A stretch of 64,000 nt of DNA from Edaphochlamys debaryana (GCA_016858145.1 JAEHOE010000172.1:158897-222896), one strand, 5' to 3'. Shown: positions 24,427 to 37,300, counted from the stretch's first letter. Translations and numbers: made by a program. The notes: generated from the letters alone by a model not told the origin.

Positions 24427-25491
24427 TGAGCGCGCTATAGTGCTCTGAGGTACGCGCGACCGAGGTGCGAGCGACCGAGTTCGCGCTTGTTGCACCGCTT
24501 TGTTTCTGTTGATCTCAGCGATGTGCTTGGGTACTGGTCTTGTACGTATTGGCAAGGCGCGTACACAAAGCAGAGCCCTGGGCGTGTCTGGTTGGGCGAA
24601 TTGCAATGCTCGTCCCCTCTCGCGAATTCACCGCAGCTGGCAGAGGACGCCATGTCCTCAGTATGTCTTAAGTACGCTGTACTGATGGCAGCTCGGCCCT
24701 CGCAGCGCAGGCTAAAACAGTAAGCGTTCGAGCCTAAGTTTCGGTCGGCGTACACGACTTGAAGCCGACGCGCTCGACTGTGCCTTCCAAATTCAAGCGA
24801 AAACAATTCTCAAGACGCACAGTATCCCCTGGATAACTTGCGCCTGCTCGCCGGTTTACAGCAGCGTGTCGCCCTGCGACCAGCGGCACCACTTCGACCA
24901 CCGCGCCCCGCCGCTCGCCGTTACGGGGCACCCGCCCACCCCCGCCCACGTCGCAGCCCATCCTGAGCGCCGGGGGCCTGTGAAATGCATTGTCTCCACA
25001 GGAACGTTCTTGGCTGACCTCATGGCTGCGGGATGCAGCGGTAGCGGACCTAGCAGTAGCCCTGGAAGGCAGAGGAGGGGAGACCGGGGGTAGAAGAACA
25101 TCAACGAAGCGAAGCGCTTGGTTGTGGTGTGGCGTAGGGCGTTTTCCGCAGACTACGCAGGCGAGGAGACGACCTGTGGGAAGGGCTCGTTGTCGCCTGG
25201 AACTGGGAGGCCCGCGAGAGCAAGGGGACACAGGGGGAGGGGAGACCGGGGGGGAGGGACACCGGAGGGCAGCTTGGGGCCACTCGTGACGGCTTCCGTC
25301 GTTCCGTGTGCAAGTCCTCCACGCATGGCGGACTGGCGGGGGACTCAACTCTTTGTCTCCGGCCACCTGCAAGAAGGGCACAGCCCGCCGCTGAGCCCCT
25401 GCACTTCGAGCGAGGCTGACGGGGAAGGGCAAAGCGAGCGAGCCGTGCGTCAGATGGGTCGGGTGTAAAGGAGGAGCTTGCATCCATGCCG

Positions 25492-25545
25492 TGGTGACTG
25501 GGGGCCTGGAGCCAAGCGTGCCATCGTGCTCTGCGCTGCATTGCG
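25492..25545 (+). repeat. Dispersed repeat, copy 1 (gggggcctggagcc core)
   Basis: The sequence starting gtgactgggggcctggagcc recurs almost unchanged at 41643-41700, and its core recurs at 32475-32500 (about 18 bp). It is probably a fragment of a short non-autonomous element. No ends or coding capacity were recognised. Confidence 0.55.
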
Positions 25546-26939
25546 CTTTGCTTCGAACCCATGCCGTGGTCGTCACTCGTCAACCGGTGCAGGCCGCTGC
25601 AGAGACGTTCATTGTGGGGACGAAGGTCATAGAGCCAAGCGCTTTACAGGCGACTCTGGCCACTGGGCCAAGTGGGGCCCTCGGCCGGGGCCCCTGATCC
25701 GACCACCCATCAAAGAGAAGCGCCCATACGGGTCTGAGGCCGCGGCCGGAGCCGGGCCCCCCCCCCGCGGCGTGGACAGGCCCCTGGTCTGACCGATGCA
25801 TGGAAACAACGTACATACATAATCCTGGATCCCCTGATTCCCCTCAGCATGACCCTCCGGACTCCGGTTAACGCCTAGTCGATCTTGAAACCCAGCAAGA
25901 GAGCATTCCCAGGGCTTTCCCAGAGCCTACCGCCCCCGTACCGACCATGTACCCAAGGAACCCCTCTGCCATCTGCCTTTCCGTGCACCTCCCATAGATA
26001 GCCGTTCCCTGAAGGTCCCAGACAACAGACGTCACAGGTCTGCATCAACCACAGCCTCTTGCAGCTGGATCGGGCAAGACTATGACTCACGCCAGCATGG
26101 ATACATAGACGTACGGCACAGCACATGCGCTGATTGCCGCATTTGATGTTCTTTATGCGAGCGCCGCGGTGGATCTCGTAACGTCAATTGTCAGCGAGGA
26201 CGTGCCGCCAATGCAGCGCGACACGTGGTGAATTGGCGGTTGGTGGTTAGTGAAATGGATCAGGTGTCGTACGGACAGCGCCCCCCTGCAGTGCGCTCGA
26301 GTGGATGCCAAAACAGTGCCATGCGTCCCCTGGCCCCCACACCCTCCCCAGCCCCTCGCTGGCCCCCCTCCCTCAGCCTTGCACCCTTCCCCCTGTTGGA
26401 CAGATCGGGTTGGCATGCTGACGGCCCGGCCGCGTTTGCCCGGGCCTTATACGCTCCCAACCCTCCAACGCAACTCAGTGCCAGGCCCATCCCCGGAACA
26501 ATATGCTTCTTGAATAATCCGGCCCCCCACACCCAAACCCACAGCATGGCTCCTGGCACTGCCCTCTCAGGGCACAACCAAGGAGCCACGGGGGCCCCTC
26601 CCCCCCCCCCCCCACACCGCACGCGCCTCGCGCCTCTCGCCTTCGGACGGCCCCCTCGCCCCTCACCCCCAGCAGCACTGACGGCCTGCGGGGTCCCTGC
26701 AGGGTCCCCCGCCCGCCGCCTCGCTTCCGCCGCCTGCCCCTTGGCAGGTGGCCTCCGCCCCTCCCGGCAGGCTCCCCGTGCTGCCGCCAACTTCGCCACC
26801 GGCGGACACCACCAGCGCCGCGCCCAGGCTCCTCCTGCCTCCTGCGCCGCTTCCGCCTTGTCGCCCGGGCGCTGCCGCCGCCAGCCCTCCGCCGGGGCCC
26901 CGTCCGACCGCCGCCTGCACGGCCGCCGCCGCCGCGGCG

Positions 26940-29900
26940 TCACCTGGCCTCCGCCGCCTGCGTCACCGCCGTCGCCACGTGCTCGTGCCCCGTGGATATC
27001 AACATGCCCGTGCCCGTGAAGGGGCGCACCTGGGGGGGAGGAGGGGGGAGGGGGAGGGGGGAGGGGGAGGGGAAGGGGGGCCGTCGGGGGAGGATTACAG
27101 GTGTTGGGGTGGGTTGGGATGAAATGTAACACGCGGTGTAGGCAGGTTGGCAGACATTCGGAAAGCTATCTGGGCGTGCGTAGGTCTATGGTCGGCTAAT
27201 GTCCTAAAAGCTATCTGATAAGCGTCTGCGTGTCTGACATATGCTCAGCTTTGTTTGCGGGGCACAGGCGCCTAGCTGCCTTCGCCGCAGCGGATTCGGC
27301 CCTCGGTTCAAGCCCAGCCTAGCTGCGGTCAATGGCTCTGTGTTTCTTCTCTCCTCCCACCCCACCCCTCCTACCTCGTCCAACACCTCGCCAGACTTCT
27401 CGGCACCGATCATCTGTGGGGCCAGGGGAGAGCACGTTACGGGAGATGAGTCTGGGGGAAGCGAACACGGCGCCACGTCACGGATGCCCGCATCATGCCG
27501 GGAGATGCCGTACACCCCCACACCCCAGCCCCAGCTGAAACCCACTCCAGCCAGGCCCCCCTCCCCTCCTCCATCCCCCTCCCCTTCCCTTCCCTTCCCG
27601 CCTCCCCTCCGCCCCCCTGTGCCCCCTCACCAGGTGCGCATTGCCCACAGGCGGCACCGCCCGAGTCACCACCTTGGCAGCCGCACCCACCGCCCCCGCC
27701 GCCGCCGCGGCCCCCTGCCGCGTCGACGCATGCCCCGCCGCCGCCCCCGCCGCCGCCAGGCCCGCCCCCACGGAGCGCGTGGATGCGTGGCCGCCCGCCG
27801 CCAGCTTGCCCTTGGCGTCCCCCTTCTCGTCCCACGTGTCCTGACAGGGGGGAGGGTGGGATGGGGGCAGGGGCATTGCTGGTGAGCTTCTAGGGGAGGA
27901 AAAGCTCGTCCATGTCCAGCCCCTCCCCGCCACGCGTGCCGGCAGCCCATACACACGCCCCGTCACCCCCCCGCCCCCCACCATGTCCGCCTCGTCCATG
28001 TCCAGCTCGTCGTCCTCGTCCGCCTCCAGCCCGTCCTCGTCCTCCTCCCCCGCTGTCTCCATGATGATGCGTTCCATGCCGATCAGGTACTCCTGTCAGG
28101 GGGAGGAGGATCAGGGGGGAGGATCTTGAGCAGGGGAGGGGAGGGCTTGGGCAGGGGTACCCTTTGGCCAACGGGGGCCAGGGGTGGGCGGAAACCCGAG
28201 CGCTGCAGAGGGCGCTGTTTCCTGCAGTCATCCTGCAGGCAAGCAGTGAAGTGCCTGGTGCAACTCTGAAGGTCACCCCGCTTGTTTCCGCCTTCCCTTT
28301 CCTTTCCCTCGCTTGCCCCCCCCCCCTCCCGCCCCCGGGCCCCTGCTCGCCTTGAACGTGATTTGCCCGTCCTTTGACCAGTCCAGCTGCAAGGGGGTGA
28401 AGGGGTGGAGGGCGTTGGGGGAAGGCGGGAAGGGGGGTGATGATGTTTCGAGGCTGAGAGGAAGGGAAGGCGTCTGGCGGCGGGGCGCCGAGGGGTTGGG
28501 CGCCCATTTCACGCACATGCCAGTAGCGCCCCTCCTCGTTCCACGTAACTTTCTCCTATTCCTTCCAGCCCCCGACCCTTTCCCTTGCCCCCAACCCCTC
28601 CCCGCCTGGTCACCCTACCTTCTCCTTCCACTCTCCGCTCATCTTTCCCCGTCTCCTCCTGCCCCCGCCCCCTTCCCCCCCCTTTTCCCCACCTGGTCAA
28701 ACAGGCGGTCCGCCAGCGACTTGGAGGCCTTGCGCCCAAACACGCGAGTGCCGGACTGCGGGGGCCGGGCCACAGCAGCGAGGGGGGGGGGGGGAAAGGG
28801 TGTTGTAAGGAACGCTCCCTGCGCCCTCCCCACCTGCTCCACCCGCTGTCCGTCTACGCCCCCTTGTCCCCCTTCCCCTCTGCCCCCCTTCCCCCCTCCA
28901 CCTCCCCCCCTCCCCCTACTCTCCTTCCGTTCTCCAGTCTGTCAGAAAATCACCCCCCTTCCCCCCCACCTTGAGCGCCATGGCCAGCTCCTTGCGCTCG
29001 ATGCAGCCGTCCGCGGAGGAGTCGAAGAACATGAAGGACTTCTCCTGCGGGGGGAGGAGGGAAGGGGGAGGGGGGGGAAGGGGCAGGGGCAGCGAGGGGG
29101 ATGCGGTGTGAGCAGTTTGGCCTGGCTTGCCTCCTGCTCCACCCGTCACCATTCCGCCCCTCCCTCCCTCATGCTTTGGCCTCCTCGTCTGGCCCTTGCC
29201 CAACAATACCTCCCAGGCGCTCCACCCCTCTCTACCCTCCCTCCCGATCCCTCTTTCCCCTCCCCCCTTCCCCTCCCCTCCCCTCCCCCCCCCCACCATG
29301 AGCTCCAGGCACGCCCGGACCTCCTGCTGCCGAATGGTGCGACGCTTGGCTGCACTGTCTAGTAGGTGGATCACCTGACAGGGGGGGGAGGGGGGGAGGG
29401 AGGAGAGGTGGCGTCACTATCATAGAGGAGGCAAACCGCAGGGTCCGCCGCGTCCCTCCGCCACCCTCTTCCAGCCCCAGCCCCCAACCCCCAAAGCCTC
29501 AGGCCCCCCCCATCCCCCCAGCCCTTCGCCCCCCTGCCCTTTCCCCCACCGTGAATATGACCACCAGGTCTGCGTGCGTCACCGGCACCCCCTCCGCCAC
29601 ATCCGGCAGCGCCAGCACCTCGGCCAGCGAGGCGGAGTTGGGGTCGAGGCCCATGGACTCGCCAACCGTCGTACGGAAGGCGCCCCACGTGATCTGGGTC
29701 GGGGGCAGGGGGGGGGAGGGGCAGGGGAAGGGAGGTGGTGGTGGCGAGCTGTCGGCCTGGGTCCCGGCCCGGCTCCAGCTCGGGGGTAGTGGTGGGTGGG
29801 CGGACCGGCGGCCAGTCCTTCCCGAAATCGCCCAGGCTTCAACTACGGCCCCCACAGGTCCCCGCCTCCCGCTGCCACAGCCCTCGCCTCGGCCAGCCCC

Positions 29901-31222
29901 AAGCCCTAACTCAGAACCCTCATGCGACCGGACCTGGAAGCACCCGGCTCCCGTTGTCAACGCCGCCCGCCGGGCCCCTCCTTCCTCTTCCTTTTCCCCC
30001 GGGTACTCCCAAGCACACGGACTGTGTCGCCGGGCACTCCCAAGCCCACGCACCTTGCCCTGCCCCCCCCCCTCCACCCCCCCTCCACCCCACCAGCACG
30101 CACCTTGCCCTGCCCCCCCGTGGCGGTCGCGTGCGCCTCCCGAACGGCCCTGAACCCCGCCACCAGGCGGGGCATCTGGAGCATGAGGTTGTTGAAGCTG
30201 GGGGGGGGAGGCAAGGGGGGTGGAGGGGGGAGGGGAGGAGGGGGGATGAGTCATGGGGCCACCAGGCGGGGCATCTGGAGCATGAGGTTGTTGAAGCTGG
30301 GGGGGGGAGGCAAGGGGGGGGAGGGGGGAGGGGAGGGGGATGTGAGGAAGGTTGCTGAGTAGGGGGGGGCGAGGAAGGGGGGCGTCCAGCATGAGTGGAA
30401 GCACGGAAGGTAAGCTGATGAGGGGAAGGGATCCTGAGCCGGCGTGCGGCCGTGAGGAGGGTAATGTACAGAAGCGCGGGGAGGTCAGGGGCAGGGCAGG
30501 GGCAGGTCCTTGCAGCGACGGCAAGTCCTCCCGCCACTGCCCTCCCCAGTGCTACCTACGCGCTACGGCCCTCTTGTTGCTCCGGCGTTCCCGTCACCAC
30601 AGGGGCCCGGGTGCTGGACCTGAGCCCCCAACCGGACCCGGCCCGACACGCCCTGACCCCACCGCCCGACATGAGCCACAGCGGGCCGCGTCCCACGCCA
30701 CGTGACCCGGCCACCGGCCCTTGCCAACGGCCCTGTGATCCTGCACCCCACCCCCGCCTGACTCCAAGAGGCACGCCCGCCAGCCAGACAGCAGTTTGGG
30801 GTCCGGGTTCCGCCGCCCGTGCTTCGTGTGGCTAGCGGCCTCCGGCCTTTGCGTGCCATCCGCACCCCGGCATACGGTCGGCCCTTCCTTCGCAGACCTC
30901 TGCTAGGCCCTCCCGCGCGGCGAGCCTGCCAGCTCTTGGGGATTCGTGCCCCGAGATGTGGTGTGGCGTGGCCTTCAGAAGGCCCCAGCGGCCGAACCTC
31001 GGGTGCACCCGCCGACAAGCGGGCGGGCGTGAAAGCACGTGCCCGCCCCGCTTCCTAACCCGCAGCCGTCCCACGGCCTCCGTCGACGCACCTTGACTTC
31101 TTGACCTTGAAGCTTTTTCGCCGCTTCGTGGTCATAATGGCGTTTACAAGCGCCGTCTCCAGCGCGGCGCTCAGGGGGCTGTCCTCGTCCACTTGCGATG
31201 GACGTGAGCTCAGACAGCCCAT
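26940..31222 (-). CDS. EF-hand calcium-sensor-like protein 2 (MGC acylation start)
   Basis: Paralogue of the gene at 20055-24276, with exons approximately 31222-31092, 30196-30107, 29692-29552, 29375-29299, 29049-28970, 28757-28695, 28388-28352, 28093-27892, 27839-27632, 27413-27375 and 27026-26940. The start MGCLSSRPSQ is a classic myristoylation/palmitoylation motif. KRRKSFKVKK is followed by SFNNLMLQMPRL, then an ITWGAFRTT block matching the paralogue. Two canonical EF loops are present, DSSADGCIERKE and DWSKDGQITFKE; the position-12 Glu of the second comes from the next exon. After GMERIIMETA comes an acidic tract and an Ala-rich tail shorter than in gene 1. The last exons (from DTWDEKG to VRPFTGTGML) are less certain. 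The intron pattern differs from gene 1, so introns were gained or lost after duplication. Likely a membrane-tethered calcium sensor; the partner is unknown. Confidence 0.75.
30047..30067 (-). repeat. Exon-edge copy in intron (EF-hand gene 2, exon 2 donor side)
   Basis: Repeats the end of exon 2 with its donor (true site about 30099-30119: gcacgcaccttgccctgccc). It lies about 52 bp further into the intron. Confidence 0.75.
30257..30338 (-). repeat. Exon-edge copy in intron (EF-hand gene 2, exon 2 acceptor side)
   Basis: About 82 bp repeat the true exon 2 start and the polypyrimidine tract before it (30158-30240). It lies upstream in the transcript and has an intact CAG acceptor. The copy codes the same FNNLMLQMPRLV stretch and then breaks off. 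Confidence 0.85.
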
Positions 31223-34200
31223 CTTTCAGGGCCGCCTGTCGAGCAAGCAATCCAGAGCACTAAATCAGGAAAAGAGCTCCAAGTTGCGAGCTCCCACGGT
31301 TCTTCGTGTAAGTTGAGGGATGTTCCAGGGACGACTTTTTGCGGATGCTGTTCCTGGTCCGTGCCTATCTACTCAAATTGAGGCAAAGCTCGCGTGGTGG
31401 TGATTGGAAACTAGCCACTGGGGCGCTTCTAGAGGCTGTGCAGGAATTGACCTTCCGCTCTCTTGCAGCGGCTCTGCTGTTTCTCCTCTTCCAAGGATTA
31501 GCTTCTAGGCACTCGATTTAGCAGTGGGTGGCCTCTATGCAAATGCGTAAAAAGCAGGTGGGCGGGGTCAGGACGCCAAAGCCCTTGGCAACAAGATGAC
31601 GGGATATCGCTGGTCACGGACACCTGGTAAAGCCGTCTCCTAGAGTGAATTTGCCAAGGTACAAGCGCGTCGCGTCTCTGCCCGATGCGTGATACCCGTA
31701 CTGCGTTTCGCACCTGAGGGTTCGGCAGCCCTGATGGTAGCCCTGGTCGTGGCGGCAAAGGCCACCAACAAAGTTCCCGGTAGGTGTGAGGCGCCCTGAC
31801 AAGCCGGACGAGCCGCACCTTTGTTTCCGCGCGCGCTGCCCGACGGACATGCCGACCACATGCGCATGCAGCAGGCGGCGCGCTGGCATCCGGGTTCAAG
31901 GAGGCCGCGGCTGCATCACCCGCTATTACGTTTCAAGAGAGAGGGGCCCGCGCAGCCCCTCGAGCTCCTCAAGCGCAGCGCCCTTCGCTCACACGCGCCC
32001 CCGACCACTGCCACCAGCGACCGCTGCCCCCTGACCGCTGCCACCCCTGCCTTGGACTACCCTCCAGGCTTCCACGGCCTTCCAGCACTGCGCTCCACAC
32101 CAGCACAGTTGCTCTAGCACGGCGGGCGCGACGCAAGCGACTCTCCTGCCCGCTCCCTGCTAAGGCTCAGGCTGCCACGTGCCACCACACCCTTGCCCGT
32201 GCACACTGCCGCTTGCCCCTTCGCTTCCGCCTCTGCCGGTCGCACCGACAGCCATCTGGGCCGCTGGGCGCCGCCTCGCCCCCGCGCCCCACCGCCCGCG
32301 TCAATGTCCGTCGATGGCCACAGGCCCACCGCCGAACGCCGCCCCGAGCAGATCAGCAGCACCACCTGAGCCCAAGCCCTAGCCATGAAGCCGCCTCCTC
32401 TCGTCTCTCACCATGTCCCATCCGCCCAAGATCCGAGACCGTGTCTGTAACACGCGAGTCAGCGTGCTGCGTGGGGGCCTGGAGCCGAGCGCGCCCTCGT
32501 CACTTGCATCCTTGGCGTCATGCCCAGACGGGTTCGGCTCCCTTGCATCATCCGCATGGCGCCCATCCGCTCTTCGCACGCTCGCTCCCCCCCCCCCCCC
32601 CGGGATTGCACTCTGTCAGCCCTGCTTTTCGCGCAACCTCATCCCTGTTTCTCATTCCCCCAAGGCCGCTTCGATGCCCTTCCCATCCCCCCCCGCCGCC
32701 TCCGCTTTCGCGTCCACCGGCCCCATTCCCGTCCGCACCCTCTCTCGCTGCCGTCCCTCCCTTCCCTTCTCGCCTAGCGCCCTGCCCACCCCCCTGATAC
32801 CCAGGGCAAACAGGGCAAACCTCAGGGCAAACCCCATTGCACGCCATATCCGCGCGCGTAATACTCACATAGGGCCGCGAGGCCGCCCTGCCCCCCGGCT
32901 CGCATGCAGGAGCTGCCCCGCTCACCTTCACCGTCACACGACATCGCGGTCATCGCGCGAGCGGGGCGGACCTGCAGCAGTCGGACGGCCAGGCCACAGG
33001 CTACGTGGGGTTGCGTGGCCGGGCCGATGTCAGGGAGCAGGGGGACTCGTGCGCCGGGCGGGCTGGCGGTTGCAGCCTCCAGGGGCGGCGGTTGCTCCTC
33101 GCCGTCTGCCCCGCTGGGTTTCTTCTCGTCGGCGGCCGGGGAAGGGATACTGCGCGGCGGCTGCACCCTCGGCGGCCTGTCACTGGGGAGCTCCATAGGA
33201 GCCCGGCCCAACGTCATCCAGCCGTGCACCATCCTGCCTCCACCCTGCCACCACCCTGCTTCTCCCGTGTCCCCCGGCCCCGGTATGGGGTCTCCCGCGC
33301 TCAATGTTTTCACCCTTCCCTCGCCGCCACCGAACAGCTCGCCAGCGCAGATGAACGTTACCCCAGTAAGCCGGCGTTGCGGCCCCCGTGCCCACGCCCA
33401 GCCCGTTTGCGACCCCTGGCGATCCTGCGCTGCGCCACCCAGCCCTTCCTGGCCCCCTGCTTGCCCTGTTCGCCTGTCAGCCGACCCTGTCGCGACACCA
33501 CTCCATAGCAAAACTCTTGGGCCCGCAGCTGCACGTGCACTTGCTCCCTCCCAGCCTTTGCCCCTCCTCACTTGCACTCAGCCCCTCCCCAGCCTTGCCC
33601 CAGCCACGCAGCCCCGTGCGCAGCCAGCCGCGGATGCGTGCATGCGGTGCGTGCAGCCGGTGCGTGCAGCCGGTGCGTCAGCACGTCTTGACAACGGTCT
33701 ACGGACAGCCGCCCTGCCAGCACTCTGATTGGGTTGGGTTGGGTCCGTCGTGTGGGTGCGGTTGGCTGGCCGTTTCTTGGCTCCGGGCTGTGGTGCCCAA
33801 CTCCCAAAACTACCCTCTCCGTTTGCCGCCTGGTGTCGAGCTAGATAGCTGCACGCGGGGATGGGTCCGGGTGGGATGAGCTTCCCTCTGCCGTACAGCC
33901 GCCAGCCCTACACACACCCCTCTGTTGGCACTGATTCTTTCCCCCGGCATAGCACATACACCGCATTACAGCTTACTGCAAGTGCTACTACGGCTCACAC
34001 AGCTTCTTCTTCACTACCTCCAGGTGAATTGCTCTTCTGGCATCGGGACCGCGGCCATTTGCACGCACTCCGCCGGGGACCTCGACACCATGAGTGGCTC
34101 AGGAAAGTAGGCTTCCAATAGCATGCCCATGTCTGCTAGCCGCTCTCAGCTGCATCCCCGACTACATCGTCTGCGCGTACCGCTCCGTGTAGTGCTAGAA

Positions 34201-34347
34201 AGCCCCGTTGCTTGTGTGCTACGCGGGGGCTATGCCCGCCTCCCCCTGATACCCATCACCGCCGCCCGCCGAGTCTCAGGAGCTTCCACCGCCCCTCCCT
34301 CCCCTCGCGCTGCCTCCACCCCTATCCCCTACCCCTTGCCCCCATCC
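31223..34347. other. Intergenic, no gene recognised
   Basis: This is the upstream region of EF-hand gene 2 and the 3' flank of the aminotransferase. It holds a short tandem repeat at 33645-33678 (14-bp unit gtgcgtgcagccgg, about 2.5 copies) and the degenerate dispersed-repeat core at 32475-32500. Minus-strand frames at 32822-33577 (about 250 codons) and plus-strand frames at 32413-33198 are compositional, with no domain I can name. Confidence 0.4.
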
Positions 34348-37300
34348 CTACCCCTGCTCCTCCTCCGGCCCCTCCCCCTTGCCCTTCCCCTTCCCCTCCC
34401 CGAACCGCTCCGCCAGGCGGCCTACGGCGACCGGCAGTGCGGGGGCCGGCACCCAGGCCCAGCACACGCGGAAGAAGCCCGGCTCGGGGCCGTGGCACTG
34501 CTGGCCTGGGGGGGGGGCGTGGGAGGGGGGGCACGAGGGGGGTTGAGAGGCAAGAGGGAGGGGGGCCCAGGGAGATGGTTGATTAGGGGGTCCGGTTGCG
34601 AGGGGTAAGGGGCCGTGGCACTGCTGGCCTGGGGGGGGAGCGTGAGAGGGCGGGGGGGGGGGTGTTTGTTACTGAGGAGGGGGTCGAGAGGCAAGAGGGA
34701 GGGAGGTCCAGGGAAGGAGGGAGGGAGGCAGGGAGGGGTAAGGGGCCGTGGCACTGCTGGCCTGGGGGGGTGGGTGGGAGGGCGGGGGGTGTGTGTTTGT
34801 TACTGAGGAGGGGGTCGAGAGGCAAGAGGGAGGGAGGTCCAGGGAAGGAGGGAGGGAGGCAGGGAGGGGTAAGGGGCCGTGGCACTGCTGGCCTGGGGGG
34901 GGGGGGTGAGAGGGGGGGAGTATGAGAGGCAGGGAGGTGGTTTGGGGGTGGGGACCTGGGGTGGGGGGTGGCAAGGGGCGTGTGGTCGAGGACCTCGAGG
35001 TGAGGTCGGCGTGAGGTGGGTCCCGGTCAAAACCCACCCCATCTCGGCGACCTGGCCCCTCGCCCCCCCTCGCCCCCCCCCACCCGCAGCACCCACCCAG
35101 CGTGAACAGCACGCACGCCTCGCCTTGCCCCTCCTTCTCCTCCTTTGCCTTCCTCCCTCCGCCCCTTCGCCCTCCCCCTCTCAGCTCCCACCCGGCGTCA
35201 GCAGCACGTGGGCCTCCTTGCACATGCGCTCCCACAGGGCCGCCTCGCCCTCCCACGTGGGCTCGGTCAGCCAGTGCCTGAAAGGGGGGGGGGGGACAGG
35301 AGGGGGAGGGGAGGGGTGTGGGGGAAGTGGAGCGCCAGGGTACGGGGGCGCTTGTCGGAAACGGCCCTGTCCCCCCTTACCCCCTGCCCCCTCCCTTCCC
35401 TCCCCCCCTTGCCTCCTCCCCCCTTGCCTCCTACCCCCCCCTTGCCTCCTCTCCCCTTGCCTCCTCCCCCCTCTTGCCTCCCCCCCCCCACCTCAGGTCG
35501 ATCCAGCAGAACATGGCGCTGTCCGCCTTGACGTGGGGAATGCCCGCAGACACCAGCGCGGCTGGAGGAGGTATGGGTGGGTGGGTGGGAGGGTGGGTGG
35601 GTGGGGGTGGGCAGCGTGAACAGGTGGGCAGGGAGTCATGAGATGACGCTGCAAGAGGCCCCCGACCTCCTCTTGCCCCTTGCCCCAACCCTCTTCACAA
35701 CCTTTCTACCCCCCTGGCCCCACCCCCCATGCCCCCAATAAGATCACCCTCTGGGCCTTTCTCCCTCCTTCCCCCTCAATCCTCCCCTCCCCCCCTTCCT
35801 CCCTAGCCCCCCCTCTGCCCCCTCTTCCTCCCTAGCCGAAGCGACCGTTTCTTGAGGGCCCAGCGCCGATGCTGCTGGTGCGCCCAGCGTTGTCATCAAG
35901 CTTCATGCTGGCTATAGCGCACATTTGGCTGCGTATTCAGTGCCTGCCGGTACAACGCGGCTGAACGCATGCCGCCATGTTCGCCTTGCAGAAGTGACCT
36001 AGCCCCTTCGCCCGGTGCCCGCTTCACCTCTTCTTGGTGACCTCAAAGCTCTTCCTTCTCTTGTTGCGAATGACAGCGTCGCGCAGCATTAATTCCAGCT
36101 GCTTTGGCAAGACGCTGACTGCCCCGCTTTTCCCTCCGCCGTTGAAGCATGATGTTAATAGACCCATCCGTGCGACAGCAGCCAGGGTGGGCAGGGAGTC
36201 ATGAGATGACGCTGCAAGAGGCCCCCGACCGCCTCTTGCCCCTTGCCCCAACCCTCTTCACATCCTTTCCCCCCCCCCCCCTGGCCCCACCCCCCATGCC
36301 CCCAACAAGATCACCCTCTGGGCCCGCGTACGCCGCCCGCATGCGCCTCGTGTCCTCCCCCCCTCCCCCCGTCCCGCGTCCCCCTTCCCCCTCCCCCCTT
36401 CTTCTCTTTTGCCCCTGCCTGCTGGTCGACCCAACTGCGCGATCGCAAGCACGCCATCGCACGCCACCCAATCCGTTCCTGCATGCCTTTCCCTCCCCTC
36501 CCTCCCCTCCCTCCCCTCCCTCCCTTGACTGCCCCTGCCGTCGTGTCGCCATGGTGGGTCCTCGCTTCTCAATAGGTGCGTTCGGGATGGGATGGGACAT
36601 GGCTGCGCGAAAACCGGTCTGTTACCTGTAACTAATTAGTGCTTAGGGTAGCGCCCAGCCGCCGCTGTCAACGCCACTTTCCAGCCTCAGCCTTCGGGTG
36701 GACGACACTTCGCCACAGCGTGGAGCTATTCTGGTCTTCTCGGTGGACTGTACCATCGCAAGCTAAGCTTTCCTGGCGCAGGCGTCAAGAGGCTCTCCCG
36801 CTCTCAGATTTTAACACCCTCTCCCCCCCCCCCCCTCCGCCCCCTCTTCCTCCCTGCCCCCCCCCCCCCTCACCCGGCCTGTCCCCCGCAAGCCCCCCCT
36901 CCCCCTCCAGCCCCGCGTACGCCGCCCGCATGCGCCTCGTGTTCTCCCCCCTTCCCCCTCCCCTCCCCCCTCTTCCTTACCCCCCTCCCCCACCCCCACC
37001 CCCCTCCCTCCCCCCTCACCCTCCAACCCTGCGTACGCCGCCCGCATGCGCCTCGTGTTCTCTGCAATGAAGGACGCCACCCAGGCCTCATCGGACAGGG
37101 CCCGGGCCAGGGACCACTGGAGTCAGGGGGGCGAGGCAAGGGGGGCAAGGGGGGGGGTAGAGGGAGGTGAGAGCGGCGCAGGAGGGGCGGGGAGGCCCGG
37201 GGTGGCGCTGGGGCACCCAGCATTGTCCCGGCACCGCCCACGGACAACGTTGCCCCGGCGCCGGCCCACTCAGGCGGCTTACTAAGCGGCCACGTTGCTA

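Larger units (their letters stand above)
24277..26939. other. Intergenic between the two EF-hand paralogues
   Basis: This holds the promoter of EF-hand gene 1 and the 3' flank of gene 2. It contains one copy of a dispersed repeat at 25492-25545. I recognise no other gene. Open frames of up to about 290 codons around 26260-27132 and 24734-25576 are compositional and lie partly opposite the next gene. Confidence 0.45.

Noticed and set aside
32822..33577. Minus-strand open frame of about 250 codons between the EF-hand 2 and aminotransferase genes
   Set aside because: No recognisable domain, no splice pattern and composition like neighbouring noncoding DNA. Kept only as intergenic sequence.
35835..36184. 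Interpretation as a processed retrocopy of EF-hand gene 1
   Set aside because: The copy includes intron sequence after the donor and has no poly-A or later exons, so it is a DNA-level duplication.
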